From Spirochaetales bacterium (GTDB taxonomy: Bacteria; Spirochaetota; Spirochaetia; JABMQR01): a DNA stretch of 64,000 bases. Location: the NCBI GenBank assembly GCA_018399255.1, contig JAGYPA010000005.1, positions 45,869-109,868 of the forward strand, given 5' to 3'. Below, one piece after another: positions 9,204 to 18,261 of the stretch. Every line of letters starts with the position of its first letter. The stretch's first letter is position 1. The position numbers were made by a program, and so were the translations under genes. The notes below the pieces were generated by a model that worked only from the letters and a program-made list of their open reading frames with translations, was not told the DNA's origin and did no database searches.

Positions 9204-10589
9204 TCAGGATGTAGTCCCCTGCTCCTTTTCCGCATGACGGGCGAGAATCTGCTGTTCGAGCTTCTGCTTATAGGCTCCCCGGATGGGGTAGAAGTGCAGG
9301 ATGATAATCCCCAGAAGATAGGCAATCCCGGGGATCAGGCCGGTATAGAGCCTGATGCCTGTCAAGGCGGAAGCGGGTTGATCAAGATTGATGATCCCGC
9401 CGTTCGCTTCACGGGTAATAAAGCCGGTGCTTTCCAGGATGATGGGGGGTATTGCCAGCCCCAGCGACTGGGCCGGCTTGGTCAGCAGAGCGTTGGTACC
9501 GAAAAAAGCCCCCTCCCGACGTTGTCCGGTACGGATCTCGTCTTCATCAATAGCCTGCGAAAGCAGCACATAGGTTAATGCCTCAGGCCCGCCCATGCCG
9601 AATCCGGCGATCATTACCGAAAGGGGAAGCAGCTGAACCGGCAGGAAAACCATGGAGAGCAGCCCCGCCGCTCCGAAACCCAGATACAGCTGCTGGGTGA
9701 CCAGCACCCCGAACCGTTTCCTGAATATACCGGTCGCTGCTATGCCGAAAACCATCGGGACTATAAAATAGAGCATCAGTACCAGGCCGTTGATGCGGAC
9801 AAGGTAGTCTGCCAGATAGAAGACCGCCCCCATCAGTATCGTCTGCACCAATATCCGCATAAAGTTGGCAGCGATAATGATCAGGGCCGATTTGCTGGTG
9901 AAGGTAAAGCTCAGGAACTGCCGGAACGAGATTTTGTCGGCACCGGAACTGAGCTGCGGGCGCTCTTTCACCTTGAATGAGAGCAGGAGAATTAATGCAG
10001 CCCCTATTATCCCCACCGCAAGCAGCGAGAGCCGCATCGGCAGGAGGGAGCCGGGTGCATTGCCCTTTGGCCGGAAGAGCTGGGGGATGACAAAGCCCAG
10101 GGCGAATCCGAGCAGACTGGCCAATGCTGTTGTTATCTGCAGCATGGCCCGATCTTCTTCATACTCCGAGATCTCCGGGAGAAGGGCGGAGTGCACCAGC
10201 CCGATGATGGTAAAGCAGGTATCGTAGAGCAGCATGGAGATGAGCATCCAGACAAAGATACCGATTTGTGAGAACCCGTCGGGCACCATCCATACCAGGA
10301 AAAAAGTCAGGGCGAGAAAGGGGGCGGTGAACCTGAGATACGGAATCCTCCGGCCCCGGCGGGATCGGGTATTGTCGGTGATAAACCCGAACAGCGGATC
10401 GTTTACCGCGTTCCAAAGGGCATAGAGCAGCGATACCAGCGATATCCAGCGGGCGCTGAGACCGAGGTAGTCCTGGTAGAAAATAGGAAGGGTGGAACCG
10501 AAAATGCCTCCGATCAGGGCAATGCCCAACGATGCCAGACCCCAGTAGATCAGCAGGCTGAAAGGTATTTTCCGCAGTGACAGGTGCAT
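9204..10589 (-). CDS. MFS transporter, GPH (glycoside-pentoside-hexuronide) type
   Basis: Polytopic sugar symporter of about 461 residues with around 12 hydrophobic segments. The N-terminal part contains D-P-L-F-G-F-I-T-D-N-T and R-S-R-R-G-R-R, typical of the GPH:cation symporter family (MelB-like). The start at 10589 is chosen over an in-frame ATG 87 bp further upstream because AGGAGAG lies 7 bp before it, and because the longer version would add a non-conserved tail that includes a 12-bp repeat (10605-10628). It lies just downstream of a glycogen-debranching-type enzyme on the same strand, which suggests a role in oligosaccharide handling; the substrate cannot be assigned. Confidence 0.88.
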   Translation of the reverse strand: MHLSLRKIPFSLLIYWGLASLGIALIGGIFGSTLPIFYQDYLGLSARWISLVSLLYALWNAVNDPLFGFITDNTRSRRGRRIPYLRFTAPFLALTFFLVWMVPDGFSQIGIFVWMLISMLLYDTCFTIIGLVHSALLPEISEYEEDRAMLQITTALASLLGFALGFVIPQLFRPKGNAPGSLLPMRLSLLAVGIIGAALILLLSFKVKERPQLSSGADKISFRQFLSFTFTSKSALIIIAANFMRILVQTILMGAVFYLADYLVRINGLVLMLYFIVPMVFGIAATGIFRKRFGVLVTQQLYLGFGAAGLLSMVFLPVQLLPLSVMIAGFGMGGPEALTYVLLSQAIDEDEIRTGQRREGAFFGTNALLTKPAQSLGLAIPPIILESTGFITREANGGIINLDQPASALTGIRLYTGLIPGIAYLLGIIILHFYPIRGAYKQKLEQQILARHAEKEQGTTS

Positions 10590-10703
10590 AGGCAGCTCTC
10601 CTCTGGATGTGTTTCCGGATGTGTTTCCGGATGCGCGAACAATCGATTGTGACCGGTTGCATTTTTTGCCGGCCAACCCCGGATACTGTGTGACTTACCC
10701 TCC

Positions 10704-10731
10704 ATCATAGTATAGAATCGGGTTTTGTCAA
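10704..10731 (-). promoter_or_regulatory. Putative sigma70 promoter of the GPH transporter
   Basis: Read on the minus strand: TTGACA (10731-10726), a 16-bp spacer, TATGAT (10709-10704). The -35 is perfect and the -10 matches 5/6. The promoter overlaps the last codons of the upstream debranching-enzyme gene, giving the transporter a separate start of transcription. Confidence 0.55.
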
Positions 10732-12816
10732 CACTTTTTGGGAAACCAGCACCACCATTGACTGCGGTCCGGTTTTATAAATCCGTTGATTCTTGAGGGG
10801 CTTCAGCCAGTCATCATCAATTATCGCCGGGGCTCTGGAGGTGTCCAGCTTCCGGCACCAGGCGGTGCCCTCCGGGGGAGGTGAGGGAACAAAACTTACC
10901 GGCTGCTCCTCACCATTGAACATCAGAAAAAAATCATCATCATCTTCGTTTGCAAATATTTCCGCCATGCTCCCGTCTATCCGGATCGCGAGAATATTGC
11001 GTTGGCTCGACCAGTCTTTCGGGATGCTGTTCTCGTCAAGCCAGGCGATATCGGGAACCCCGTTTTTATTGTTGTCCTGGCCGGAGAAAAACTCTGCCCG
11101 GTTGAGCAGGGGGTGCTTCTGGCGAAACGCGATAAGAGAACGGGTAAACTGGAGAATATCGGCATAATGTTCCGTCAGCTGCCAGTTGAACCAGGATATT
11201 TCATTGTCCTGGCAGTAGGCATTGTTGTTTCCCAGCTGGCTGCGCCGGAATTCATCCCCTCCCAGCAGCATCGGCGTTCCGGCAGAGAGCAGCAGTGTTG
11301 CAAGGAAGTTTTTAACCATCCGGCTGCGGGAAAGCTCGGTTTCCGGAGGGGCTTCAGAGCCTTCGGTCCCGAAATTGCGCGAATAATTGGTACTATGACC
11401 ATCTTTGTTGTCTTCGCCGTTCTCCTCATTGTGCTTCTGCTCGTAGCTGACAAGATCGTTCAGCGTAAAACCGTCATGGGCGGTTATGTAGTTGATGCTG
11501 TGATACGGCTTTCGGCCATGAGAGAGGTAAAGATCGGCACTGCCGGAAAAGCGCATGGCAAGTCCGGAGGTCATTCCCGGCCGGCCGGCCCAGAACTGCC
11601 GGATATCGTCCCGGAACCGATCGTTCCACTCGGCCCAGCGGGTTTTATGAAAGCTTCCGACCTGATAGGTGCCGGAGGCATCCCAGGCCTCAGCTATAAG
11701 CTTGGTATCCCGGAGGATCGGATCTTCGGCAATTCTCTCGATAATCGGGGGATTTTCCAGCAGCCTTCCCGTACTGTCACGACCGAGAATTGAGCCAAGA
11801 TCGAAGCGGAATCCATCTACATGCATCTCCATTACCCAGTAGTGCAGGCAGTCGAGAATGAAGGATCGGACAATGGGGTGGTTGCAGTTCATGGTATTGC
11901 CGCAGCCTGAGAAGTTCAGGTATCCCCTGCGGGATTCGTCCAGGATGTAGTAGATACTGTTGTCGATCCCCCGGAAGGAAAAGGTCGGCCCCTCCTCATT
12001 TCCCTCAGCGGTATGGTTGAAGACAATATCAAGGATCACTTCGATTCCTGCAGCATGAAGCCGCTTCACCATTTCTTTAAATTCCGTCACCTGCCCGCCG
12101 CGTTTGCGGGAAGCTGAATACTGACAGGCCGGGGCAAAAAAACCCACCGTGCTGTAGCCCCAGTAATTGGTCAGACGTTCTCCGCTGCGGGGATTGTACC
12201 TGATTATCTCGTTCGGATTAAACTCCTGCACGGGAAGAAACTCGAGACTGGTGATTCCGAGCCGGGTGAAATAGGGGATCAGGCCGATCACTTCCCGGTA
12301 AGTTCCCGGGTAGGAGGCTTCTGCGGAGGCATGTCGGGTCAGCCCTGCCAGGTGAGTTTCGTAGATGATGCACTCCTGCAGCGGGTAATTGAGGGGCTTA
12401 TCCCCCTCCCAGTCGAAATTGTCATCTACTACGATACATTTCGGCATCAGTTCATGCTTCCACTCCTTCCATGGCTGCTCATGGGTCAGAGCTTTGGCAT
12501 ACGGGTCCAGAAGCCAGGCGCTGCTGTCGAATCGGTGTCCGTTGTCAGGGTCCCGGGGTCCGCTGAGCTGGTAGAGATAGAGCTGACCCTGCTTCAGTCC
12601 GGGGACATGCATATGCCACACATCTCCGGTTCTGTTCTGGGCAGGATCAAAGTGGTGGATTGCTGCGGGCGTCATATCTTCAGGCTCGTCAAAGAGCAGC
12701 AGCGACACCTCCTCGGCATTGCGTGAAAACAGGTTGAACTGAACCCCCCTGTCAGTTATGAAAGCTCCCAAAGGGAGCGGGTGCCCGGGTTCCGGCTGCA
12801 TATCAGTATGCTGCAT
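10705..12816 (-). CDS. glgX: Glycogen debranching enzyme / isoamylase, GH13 GlgX type
   Basis: Cytoplasmic alpha-1,6-glucosidase of 703 residues, the normal GlgX/TreX size. It has an N-terminal CBM48-like region (G-A-F-I-T-D-R-G-V-Q-F-N-L-F-S) followed by a GH13 barrel. Catalytic residues can be placed: nucleophile D339 in G-F-R-F-D-L, acid/base E376 in A-E-A-W-D and D448 in A-H-D-G-F-T-L; D-I-V-F-N-H-T is conserved region I. AAGGAGA 7 bp before the ATG supports the start. It is transcribed with, or just before, a sugar transporter, and away from the S10-peptidase gene. It acts on branched glucans such as glycogen or imported limit dextrins. No glycogen synthase or phosphorylase lies nearby. 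Confidence 0.92.
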   Translation of the reverse strand: MQHTDMQPEPGHPLPLGAFITDRGVQFNLFSRNAEEVSLLLFDEPEDMTPAAIHHFDPAQNRTGDVWHMHVPGLKQGQLYLYQLSGPRDPDNGHRFDSSAWLLDPYAKALTHEQPWKEWKHELMPKCIVVDDNFDWEGDKPLNYPLQECIIYETHLAGLTRHASAEASYPGTYREVIGLIPYFTRLGITSLEFLPVQEFNPNEIIRYNPRSGERLTNYWGYSTVGFFAPACQYSASRKRGGQVTEFKEMVKRLHAAGIEVILDIVFNHTAEGNEEGPTFSFRGIDNSIYYILDESRRGYLNFSGCGNTMNCNHPIVRSFILDCLHYWVMEMHVDGFRFDLGSILGRDSTGRLLENPPIIERIAEDPILRDTKLIAEAWDASGTYQVGSFHKTRWAEWNDRFRDDIRQFWAGRPGMTSGLAMRFSGSADLYLSHGRKPYHSINYITAHDGFTLNDLVSYEQKHNEENGEDNKDGHSTNYSRNFGTEGSEAPPETELSRSRMVKNFLATLLLSAGTPMLLGGDEFRRSQLGNNNAYCQDNEISWFNWQLTEHYADILQFTRSLIAFRQKHPLLNRAEFFSGQDNNKNGVPDIAWLDENSIPKDWSSQRNILAIRIDGSMAEIFANEDDDDFFLMFNGEEQPVSFVPSPPPEGTAWCRKLDTSRAPAIIDDDWLKPLKNQRIYKTGPQSMVVLVSQKVLTKPDSIL

Positions 12817-12986
12817 GCAAAATCTCCTTGCCGCAGGTTTCGAGGATAGAGTGGATTAACCTCTCTCACTATACTGGTTTAAAGATCGTGTGAAAAGGGA
12901 TGACAATTGCTCTGATACGTATTACCATTACTCATAATAACATGAACTTCAGAATGGATGAGAACTGTCGTAAAAAGGATAGGTCA

Positions 12987-14609
12987 ATGGAAAAAACGGA
13001 AACCGAAGATCGGAAAGTCACTGTCGATGCCTACGAACCCCCGAAAGGAGCTTCTGCAGAGCTGGAACTCCAGGCTGGTGGGATAGGTGCGAGCGCTGGC
13101 GGGGGCGCGAGTGGGGATGGGGGTGCGAGCGCGGATGGGGGCGAGAAGATAGCGTATACCGCTGCCGCTGACTGGCTTATACTGCGCAAGGAGCAGAGAC
13201 CGCGGGCAGAAATGTTTTTTGTCAGCTACACCAGAAAAACCGATGATTCCCGACGGCGTCCGATTACCTTCGTGTTCAACGGCGGTCCCGGTGCCTCATC
13301 AGTCTATCTCCATCTCGGGGCAATGGGCCCGAAGAAAGCACTGTTTTCACCTGACGGCTATGCCTCTGCTCCGCCGTACAGGCTTTGCGACAACGAGGAA
13401 ACCTGGCTGCACTTTACCGACCTCGTTTTTATAGACCCTGTGGGAACCGGATTCAGCCGCATGATTGTGCAGAATGAGTCGGGAAAGGGCGACAAAGAGA
13501 GCGGCAGAGAGGGAGACAAGGAGGGCAGCGAATACTGGAAGCTGAAGCGGGATCTGGAGTCACTAGGGGAATTTATCAGAAGCTACCTTTCACTGCACCA
13601 TCGGTGGGAAAGCCCCATCTATATTGCCGGTGAGAGCTACGGAGGCTTCCGGACTGCAAAACTGACAAGACTGCTGCAGAAAGAGTACGGGGTGGGGTTG
13701 AGCGGTGCCGTCATTATATCACCGGCACTCGAATTCAGTCTGCTCGATGGTACAGACTACAATGTGCTTACCTGGATTGACACGTTTCCCACGATGGCCG
13801 CGGCTGCCGGAATTCACGGAAGGAGCCGGAAAAAAACGAAGAGTCGGAAAAAGGAGAACGGTCGGACGAGCGAGCAGGGTGAGATGCAGGATCCCGGCGG
13901 TGAAAATGAACTCCTGGCATATATGAAGCTTGCCGGTACTTTTGCCTTGGAGCAGCTTCTGCCGGTTCTGGCTGCCGGAGACCTGCTGGGCGATGAGCGC
14001 AGGCGGCAGGTGCTGAATCAGGCGGCGGACTTTATCGGACTGCCGCGGTCGGTGGTTGCCTCCAAGAACGGCCGGGTGGAAATAGATTACTTTGTCAAAA
14101 ACCTTCTGCGGGATGAGGGCAAGCTTCTCGGCCTCTATGATATTTCGCTGACAGTAACCGATCCCTACCCTGACCGGGAGGCCTGGAGCGGACCAGATCC
14201 GACTCTGGACCAGAGTGAAAGAGTATTTGCGGCGGGCATAAATACTCAGCTGCGTAAGAATATCGGTCTGCAGACAGATCTGGACTACGAACTTCTCAGC
14301 CTGCAGGTTAATAAAAAGTGGGAGAATGATGCCCGCAAACATGCTCTCGATTCCGAGGTAGGGGCGACCGATGACTTGCGCTTCGGGATGAGCCTGAATC
14401 CTGATATGAAGGTATTTCTTACCCATGGCCTGTTCGACCTGGTAACCCCGTTTTTTTCGGCGGAGCGCATAACCCATCTGATGAAACTCACCGGGGAGCA
14501 GAAGAAACAGCTGCAGGTCCGCTTTTATCCGGGCGGCCATATGTTCTACCTGCGGGAGGAGAGCCGCAGACAGTTTGCGCGGGACCTGCGCGCCTGGTAT
14601 GAGGGCTGA
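12987..14609 (+). CDS. Serine carboxypeptidase-like protein (peptidase family S10)
   Basis: Alpha/beta-hydrolase of about 540 residues related to bacterial S10 peptidases. The oxyanion region F-N-G-G-P-G-A-S-S precedes the nucleophile motif G-E-S-Y-G-G (S217 counted from this start), and the acid and base are visible as G-L-F-D-L-V-T-P and P-G-G-H-M-F-Y near the C-terminus. No signal peptide is seen with any of the possible starts (12900, 12942, 12954, 12987), so it appears cytoplasmic, which is unusual for this family. The chosen start has a weak AAGGAT ribosome-binding site. The N-terminal region carries a Gly/Ala/Ser stretch from three 18-bp repeats (13086-13139), and another Lys/Arg/Gly-rich insertion lies further in. 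Eight bases separate it from the following signalling gene, so they are probably co-transcribed. Confidence 0.85.
   Translation: MEKTETEDRKVTVDAYEPPKGASAELELQAGGIGASAGGGASGDGGASADGGEKIAYTAAADWLILRKEQRPRAEMFFVSYTRKTDDSRRRPITFVFNGGPGASSVYLHLGAMGPKKALFSPDGYASAPPYRLCDNEETWLHFTDLVFIDPVGTGFSRMIVQNESGKGDKESGREGDKEGSEYWKLKRDLESLGEFIRSYLSLHHRWESPIYIAGESYGGFRTAKLTRLLQKEYGVGLSGAVIISPALEFSLLDGTDYNVLTWIDTFPTMAAAAGIHGRSRKKTKSRKKENGRTSEQGEMQDPGGENELLAYMKLAGTFALEQLLPVLAAGDLLGDERRRQVLNQAADFIGLPRSVVASKNGRVEIDYFVKNLLRDEGKLLGLYDISLTVTDPYPDREAWSGPDPTLDQSERVFAAGINTQLRKNIGLQTDLDYELLSLQVNKKWENDARKHALDSEVGATDDLRFGMSLNPDMKVFLTHGLFDLVTPFFSAERITHLMKLTGEQKKQLQVRFYPGGHMFYLREESRRQFARDLRAWYEG
13086..13139 (+). repeat. In-frame 18-bp tandem repeat, three copies
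   Basis: Three 18-bp units inside the S10-peptidase gene encode a Gly/Ala/Ser-rich flexible segment ahead of the catalytic domain. Confidence 0.8.
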
Positions 14610-14617
14610 ATTTCATA

Positions 14618-17600
14618 ATGATAAAGCGTGAAGCTGCCCGGGATACCTGGGCACGGATTATTGAATACTCAGGGCTGGGCTACGCGCTGCTTTCTGCAGT
14701 TACGGATACTGCCGGCACCCCCATAGACTACACCTTCACAGAGACGAACCATACTTTCGGTGAGATGCTCGGGCAGAAAGCGAGTTCTCTCATAAACCGG
14801 AACATAACAGATGTGCTGCTGGGACTACGGGACCGGCAGTTTGACTGGATCACCTATTTTTCAGCTGTCGGTAAAAAAGGGAAAGTTGAGGAGTTGGAGC
14901 ACTATTCGCTTTCCCTGGGAAAGTACTTTCATGTGAGAATGTTTTCTCTTCAGGAAAACACCATTGTTATCCTGTTGGCCGATATATCGAACCAGATGCA
15001 GATTGCCGATATTTCAAGAAAATTCATTGCGTATGGAAACAGGAGCATAGACTACCAGAGTATCTGTGATCAGATGCTGCAGTTTTCCGGGGCAAAATAC
15101 GCGGTCTTTAACCGATTTAACGAAAACGGGCTGGACTTCACCACGGTTGCCGTTTCGGGAGCGGGCGAGCATATACGAAAGGCAATTGAGCTGCTGGGCT
15201 TCAATGTTGTGGGAAGAGCCTGGCCGCATGATCCGGTGCGGGCTGAGAAAATCCGTGATTCGGTAATTACCTCATTCCGCAGCCTGCCCGACCTTACCGG
15301 AGGGACGGTCAGTCGACGGGCGGTTTCCATCATGGAGCGTCTCTTTGACATAGGCCAGACCAATGTGGTCAAGATTACGAACGATAACCGGATGCTCGGA
15401 GATTTTACCCTTATTATGGCGAGAGGTCAGTCGCTAGCAGCTAAGGGAATCGTGGAACTGTTTGCATCCCTGGTCGGCATCTTCCTTGAGAAAAAGCAGG
15501 CGGAAATCGATTCTGCGGCCCGAGAGCGTAATTTCAGGACATTTTTTGACACGCTTGACGATATTGTGCTCATTTTTGATCTGGAAGGGAACGTGCTCCA
15601 CGTGAATCGACGGGCCGGGGAAAAGCTCGGGTTCTCCTACAGCGAGATGAGGCAGATGCGCTTCAGCAGCTTTTACCATCAGGACAACCGGCAGGATGCA
15701 GAGGCCGTTCTGCGGAAGCTTTCTCCGGATGCTGTCGAGACCTGCCCGCTGCCGATATGCAGAAAAGATGGAACCAGGATATCTGCTGATACGCGACTTT
15801 GGTATGGAGAATGGTACGGTAAACCCTGCATCTATGGAATATCCAAGGATATTTCCCGTGAGCAGGAAGCCCTTCAGAAGTTTAACAGGCTGTTTGAACG
15901 AAGCCCGGCTATGATGGCTGTCCGAGCTCTTCCGGATGGCCGATTTACCGAAGCCAACGCCATGTTTCTGGAGACAACCGGTTATTCCCGGGATGAGCTG
16001 CTGGGCAGGAGTACCGACGAACTGGGGCTCTATACCGATCCGGAGACTGGAAGAAGGCTGGATGCGGAAATTCTGGAACATAAGCATCTTAAGAATAGCG
16101 AAGTTCAGCTGACGGCTAAAGATAATCGACAGATTTCCGGTCTGATGTCGGGAGAAATCTTCGAGAGTCAGGGGGTGGGCAACCTGCTGACGGTGCTCGT
16201 TGACATTACCGAAAACAAGAAAAAGGATAAGCTTCTTGAGGTTGTGACAACCGTTACCCAGGATTTTTTGAGCACCCGCAATTATCGGAAAGTTATCCCC
16301 CTGGCAATCCGGCAGATGGGAGAGGCGCTCGATGTGAGCAGAGTCTATCTCTTTGAGAACACCTACAATCAGGATGGGGAACTGACAGCGGCAAGCAGGG
16401 AGGCTGAATGGAGTGCTGATGACACGGTATCCTACAAGGACAACCCGCTGCTGCAGCAGATATCGGTTGATTCAATGAGCACTATGCTATCCGGTATAGT
16501 GCGGGACCATCCGTTAAGTCTCGATACCGAGGAAATGGAGAGCGGACCGGCAAAATCAATCCTGGAATCCCTGAACATTCAGTCGATTCTGGTTCTGCCG
16601 ATTATGGCTGACAACCGTTTCTGGGGTTTTCTCGGATTCGATGAGTGCCGGTATGTGCGCAGCTGGACCGAGCTTGAGATGTCGATTCTCAAGGTATTCT
16701 CTGCTTCGCTTAAGGCAGCGGTGGAACGGGAACATGCCGACAGGCTGCTGATAGAAAGTGAGGAGAAAAATCGTGCAATTCTGCAGGCTGTGCCGGATAT
16801 GTTTTTTGTCTACTCGCCCGAAGGCGTCATTATGGATTATTTTGCATCTACCCGTTCCGGTCACCTGTTTGCGCCGCCGGAAAAGTTCCTGAAAAAAAAC
16901 ATTCTTGATGTTTTTCCTGAAGCTATTGCGGTTCCGGCCCTGAAAAGTCTTCAGGAGGCTTTGCGCAAGAAAGATGTCCAGGTGTTTGAATATTCCCTGA
17001 CCATTAACGGGGTGCTGGAATATTTTGAAGCGCGGCATATGCCGATAAACGAGGAGTCTGTTCTGGCAATCTCTCGCAATATTTCCGACCGGAAGCGACA
17101 GCAGGATGCCATAGCATTTCTCAGTTATCATGATCAGCTGACGAATGTCTATAACCGGCGGTATTTTGAGACAGCTATGCTGGAGCTCGATACCGGGGAG
17201 AATCTGCCTTTGAGCCTGATCATGCTGGACGTAAACGGACTGAAGCTGATAAATGATGCTTTCGGACACCTTGCCGGTGATGAACTGCTGAAAATCACTG
17301 CCGCCGAACTGCTTGCGGCAGCCCGTCCGGAGGATATTGTCGCGAGAATCGGCGGCGATGAATTTGTAATACTCCTGCCTGGAACCGATTATGAGCAAAC
17401 CCGGCTGCTGGCAGAGGAGCTGGAAAAGAGGATATCCTCAAAGCAGGTCCATTCCATTGCCATATCCATATCTATCGGATGGGATACGAAAAAGCAGGCT
17501 GAAACCGAGCTGATTACGGTGTTGAGCCAGGCGGAAGAGTATATGTACCGTAAAAAACTGACGGAAAGCAGAATAATGCGGCATAAGGCCATAGAAATTA

Positions 17601-18142
17601 TTATGGATACCTTGCTGAAGAAAAAGCCGTTTGAAATGCAGCATTCGCAGCGTGTAGGGGTGTACTGCCGCAGAATCGGTGAAGCTCTGGGGCTGGATGC
17701 TGGAAAAGCCAGCAATCTACAGATAGCGGGAGAAATGCACGATATTGGAAAAATAATGATTGATTCCCGGATTCTCCAGAAGGGCAGTTCTCTGACGGAG
17801 AGCGAGACGAGTGAAATGCGGCGGCATGTGGAGGTCGGGTATCAGATAATGAAATCGGTAAATGAATATGCCCCGCTGGCGGAGGATGTGCTGGGGCATC
17901 ACGAGCGGTGGGACGGCAGCGGCTATCCCCATAGTTTGAAGGGAGAGGCTATACCGCTGGGAGCGAGAATAATTGCTGTTGCCGATGCCTACGATACCAT
18001 GGTTTCCGGTCGGGTCTACCGGAAACCGCGTACCCCGGAAGAAGCGGTGGAAGAACTCTTTAACAGTGCTGAAACCCAGTTTGATCCAGGGATAGTCCGC
18101 ATATTTGTACAAAAGGTACTGGGTTATAATGCTGCCGGCTGA
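14618..18142 (+). CDS. PAS/GAF sensor with GGDEF and HD-GYP domains
   Basis: A 1174-residue soluble signalling protein with both c-di-GMP-making and c-di-GMP-degrading domain types. Order: PAS-like (about 10-130), GAF (135-300), PAS (305-425), PAS (428-540), GAF (540-705), PAS (710-830), GGDEF (835-990), HD-GYP (1000-1174). The cyclase motif G912-G-D-E-F is intact and has an RxxD inhibitory site five residues before it (R-P-E-D). The phosphodiesterase part has H1041-D1042 in H-D-I-G-K and the G1102-Y-P signature in W-D-G-S-G-Y-P, so both halves look catalytically competent. The start lies 8 bp after the peptidase stop with a weak ribosome-binding site, so expression probably depends on the upstream gene. 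The signal sensed is unknown. Confidence 0.93.
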   Translation: MIKREAARDTWARIIEYSGLGYALLSAVTDTAGTPIDYTFTETNHTFGEMLGQKASSLINRNITDVLLGLRDRQFDWITYFSAVGKKGKVEELEHYSLSLGKYFHVRMFSLQENTIVILLADISNQMQIADISRKFIAYGNRSIDYQSICDQMLQFSGAKYAVFNRFNENGLDFTTVAVSGAGEHIRKAIELLGFNVVGRAWPHDPVRAEKIRDSVITSFRSLPDLTGGTVSRRAVSIMERLFDIGQTNVVKITNDNRMLGDFTLIMARGQSLAAKGIVELFASLVGIFLEKKQAEIDSAARERNFRTFFDTLDDIVLIFDLEGNVLHVNRRAGEKLGFSYSEMRQMRFSSFYHQDNRQDAEAVLRKLSPDAVETCPLPICRKDGTRISADTRLWYGEWYGKPCIYGISKDISREQEALQKFNRLFERSPAMMAVRALPDGRFTEANAMFLETTGYSRDELLGRSTDELGLYTDPETGRRLDAEILEHKHLKNSEVQLTAKDNRQISGLMSGEIFESQGVGNLLTVLVDITENKKKDKLLEVVTTVTQDFLSTRNYRKVIPLAIRQMGEALDVSRVYLFENTYNQDGELTAASREAEWSADDTVSYKDNPLLQQISVDSMSTMLSGIVRDHPLSLDTEEMESGPAKSILESLNIQSILVLPIMADNRFWGFLGFDECRYVRSWTELEMSILKVFSASLKAAVEREHADRLLIESEEKNRAILQAVPDMFFVYSPEGVIMDYFASTRSGHLFAPPEKFLKKNILDVFPEAIAVPALKSLQEALRKKDVQVFEYSLTINGVLEYFEARHMPINEESVLAISRNISDRKRQQDAIAFLSYHDQLTNVYNRRYFETAMLELDTGENLPLSLIMLDVNGLKLINDAFGHLAGDELLKITAAELLAAARPEDIVARIGGDEFVILLPGTDYEQTRLLAEELEKRISSKQVHSIAISISIGWDTKKQAETELITVLSQAEEYMYRKKLTESRIMRHKAIEIIMDTLLKKKPFEMQHSQRVGVYCRRIGEALGLDAGKASNLQIAGEMHDIGKIMIDSRILQKGSSLTESETSEMRRHVEVGYQIMKSVNEYAPLAEDVLGHHERWDGSGYPHSLKGEAIPLGARIIAVADAYDTMVSGRVYRKPRTPEEAVEELFNSAETQFDPGIVRIFVQKVLGYNAAG

Positions 18143-18167
18143 AAGATGGATAACTGTTTCATAGTTG

Positions 18168-18196
18168 TTGACGTTCCAATAATATCACCGTACAAT
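18168..18196 (+). promoter_or_regulatory. Putative sigma70 promoter of the kai operon
   Basis: TTGACG (18168-18173), a 17-bp spacer, TACAAT (18191-18196); each hexamer matches 5/6. It predicts a leader of about 60 nt before the kaiC start, which has GAGGGTG as ribosome-binding site. Confidence 0.6.
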
Positions 18197-18261
18197 GTAG
18201 AGCGAGTAAGGTTCCTGAGGCACCGCAGGTGTCTGCTGTGATGTAGAGAGAGGGTGAATTC

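Noticed and set aside
10590..10676. N-terminal extension of the GPH transporter
   Set aside because: The added residues include a 12-bp repeat and are not family-like, and the internal ATG at 10589 has a strong ribosome-binding site.
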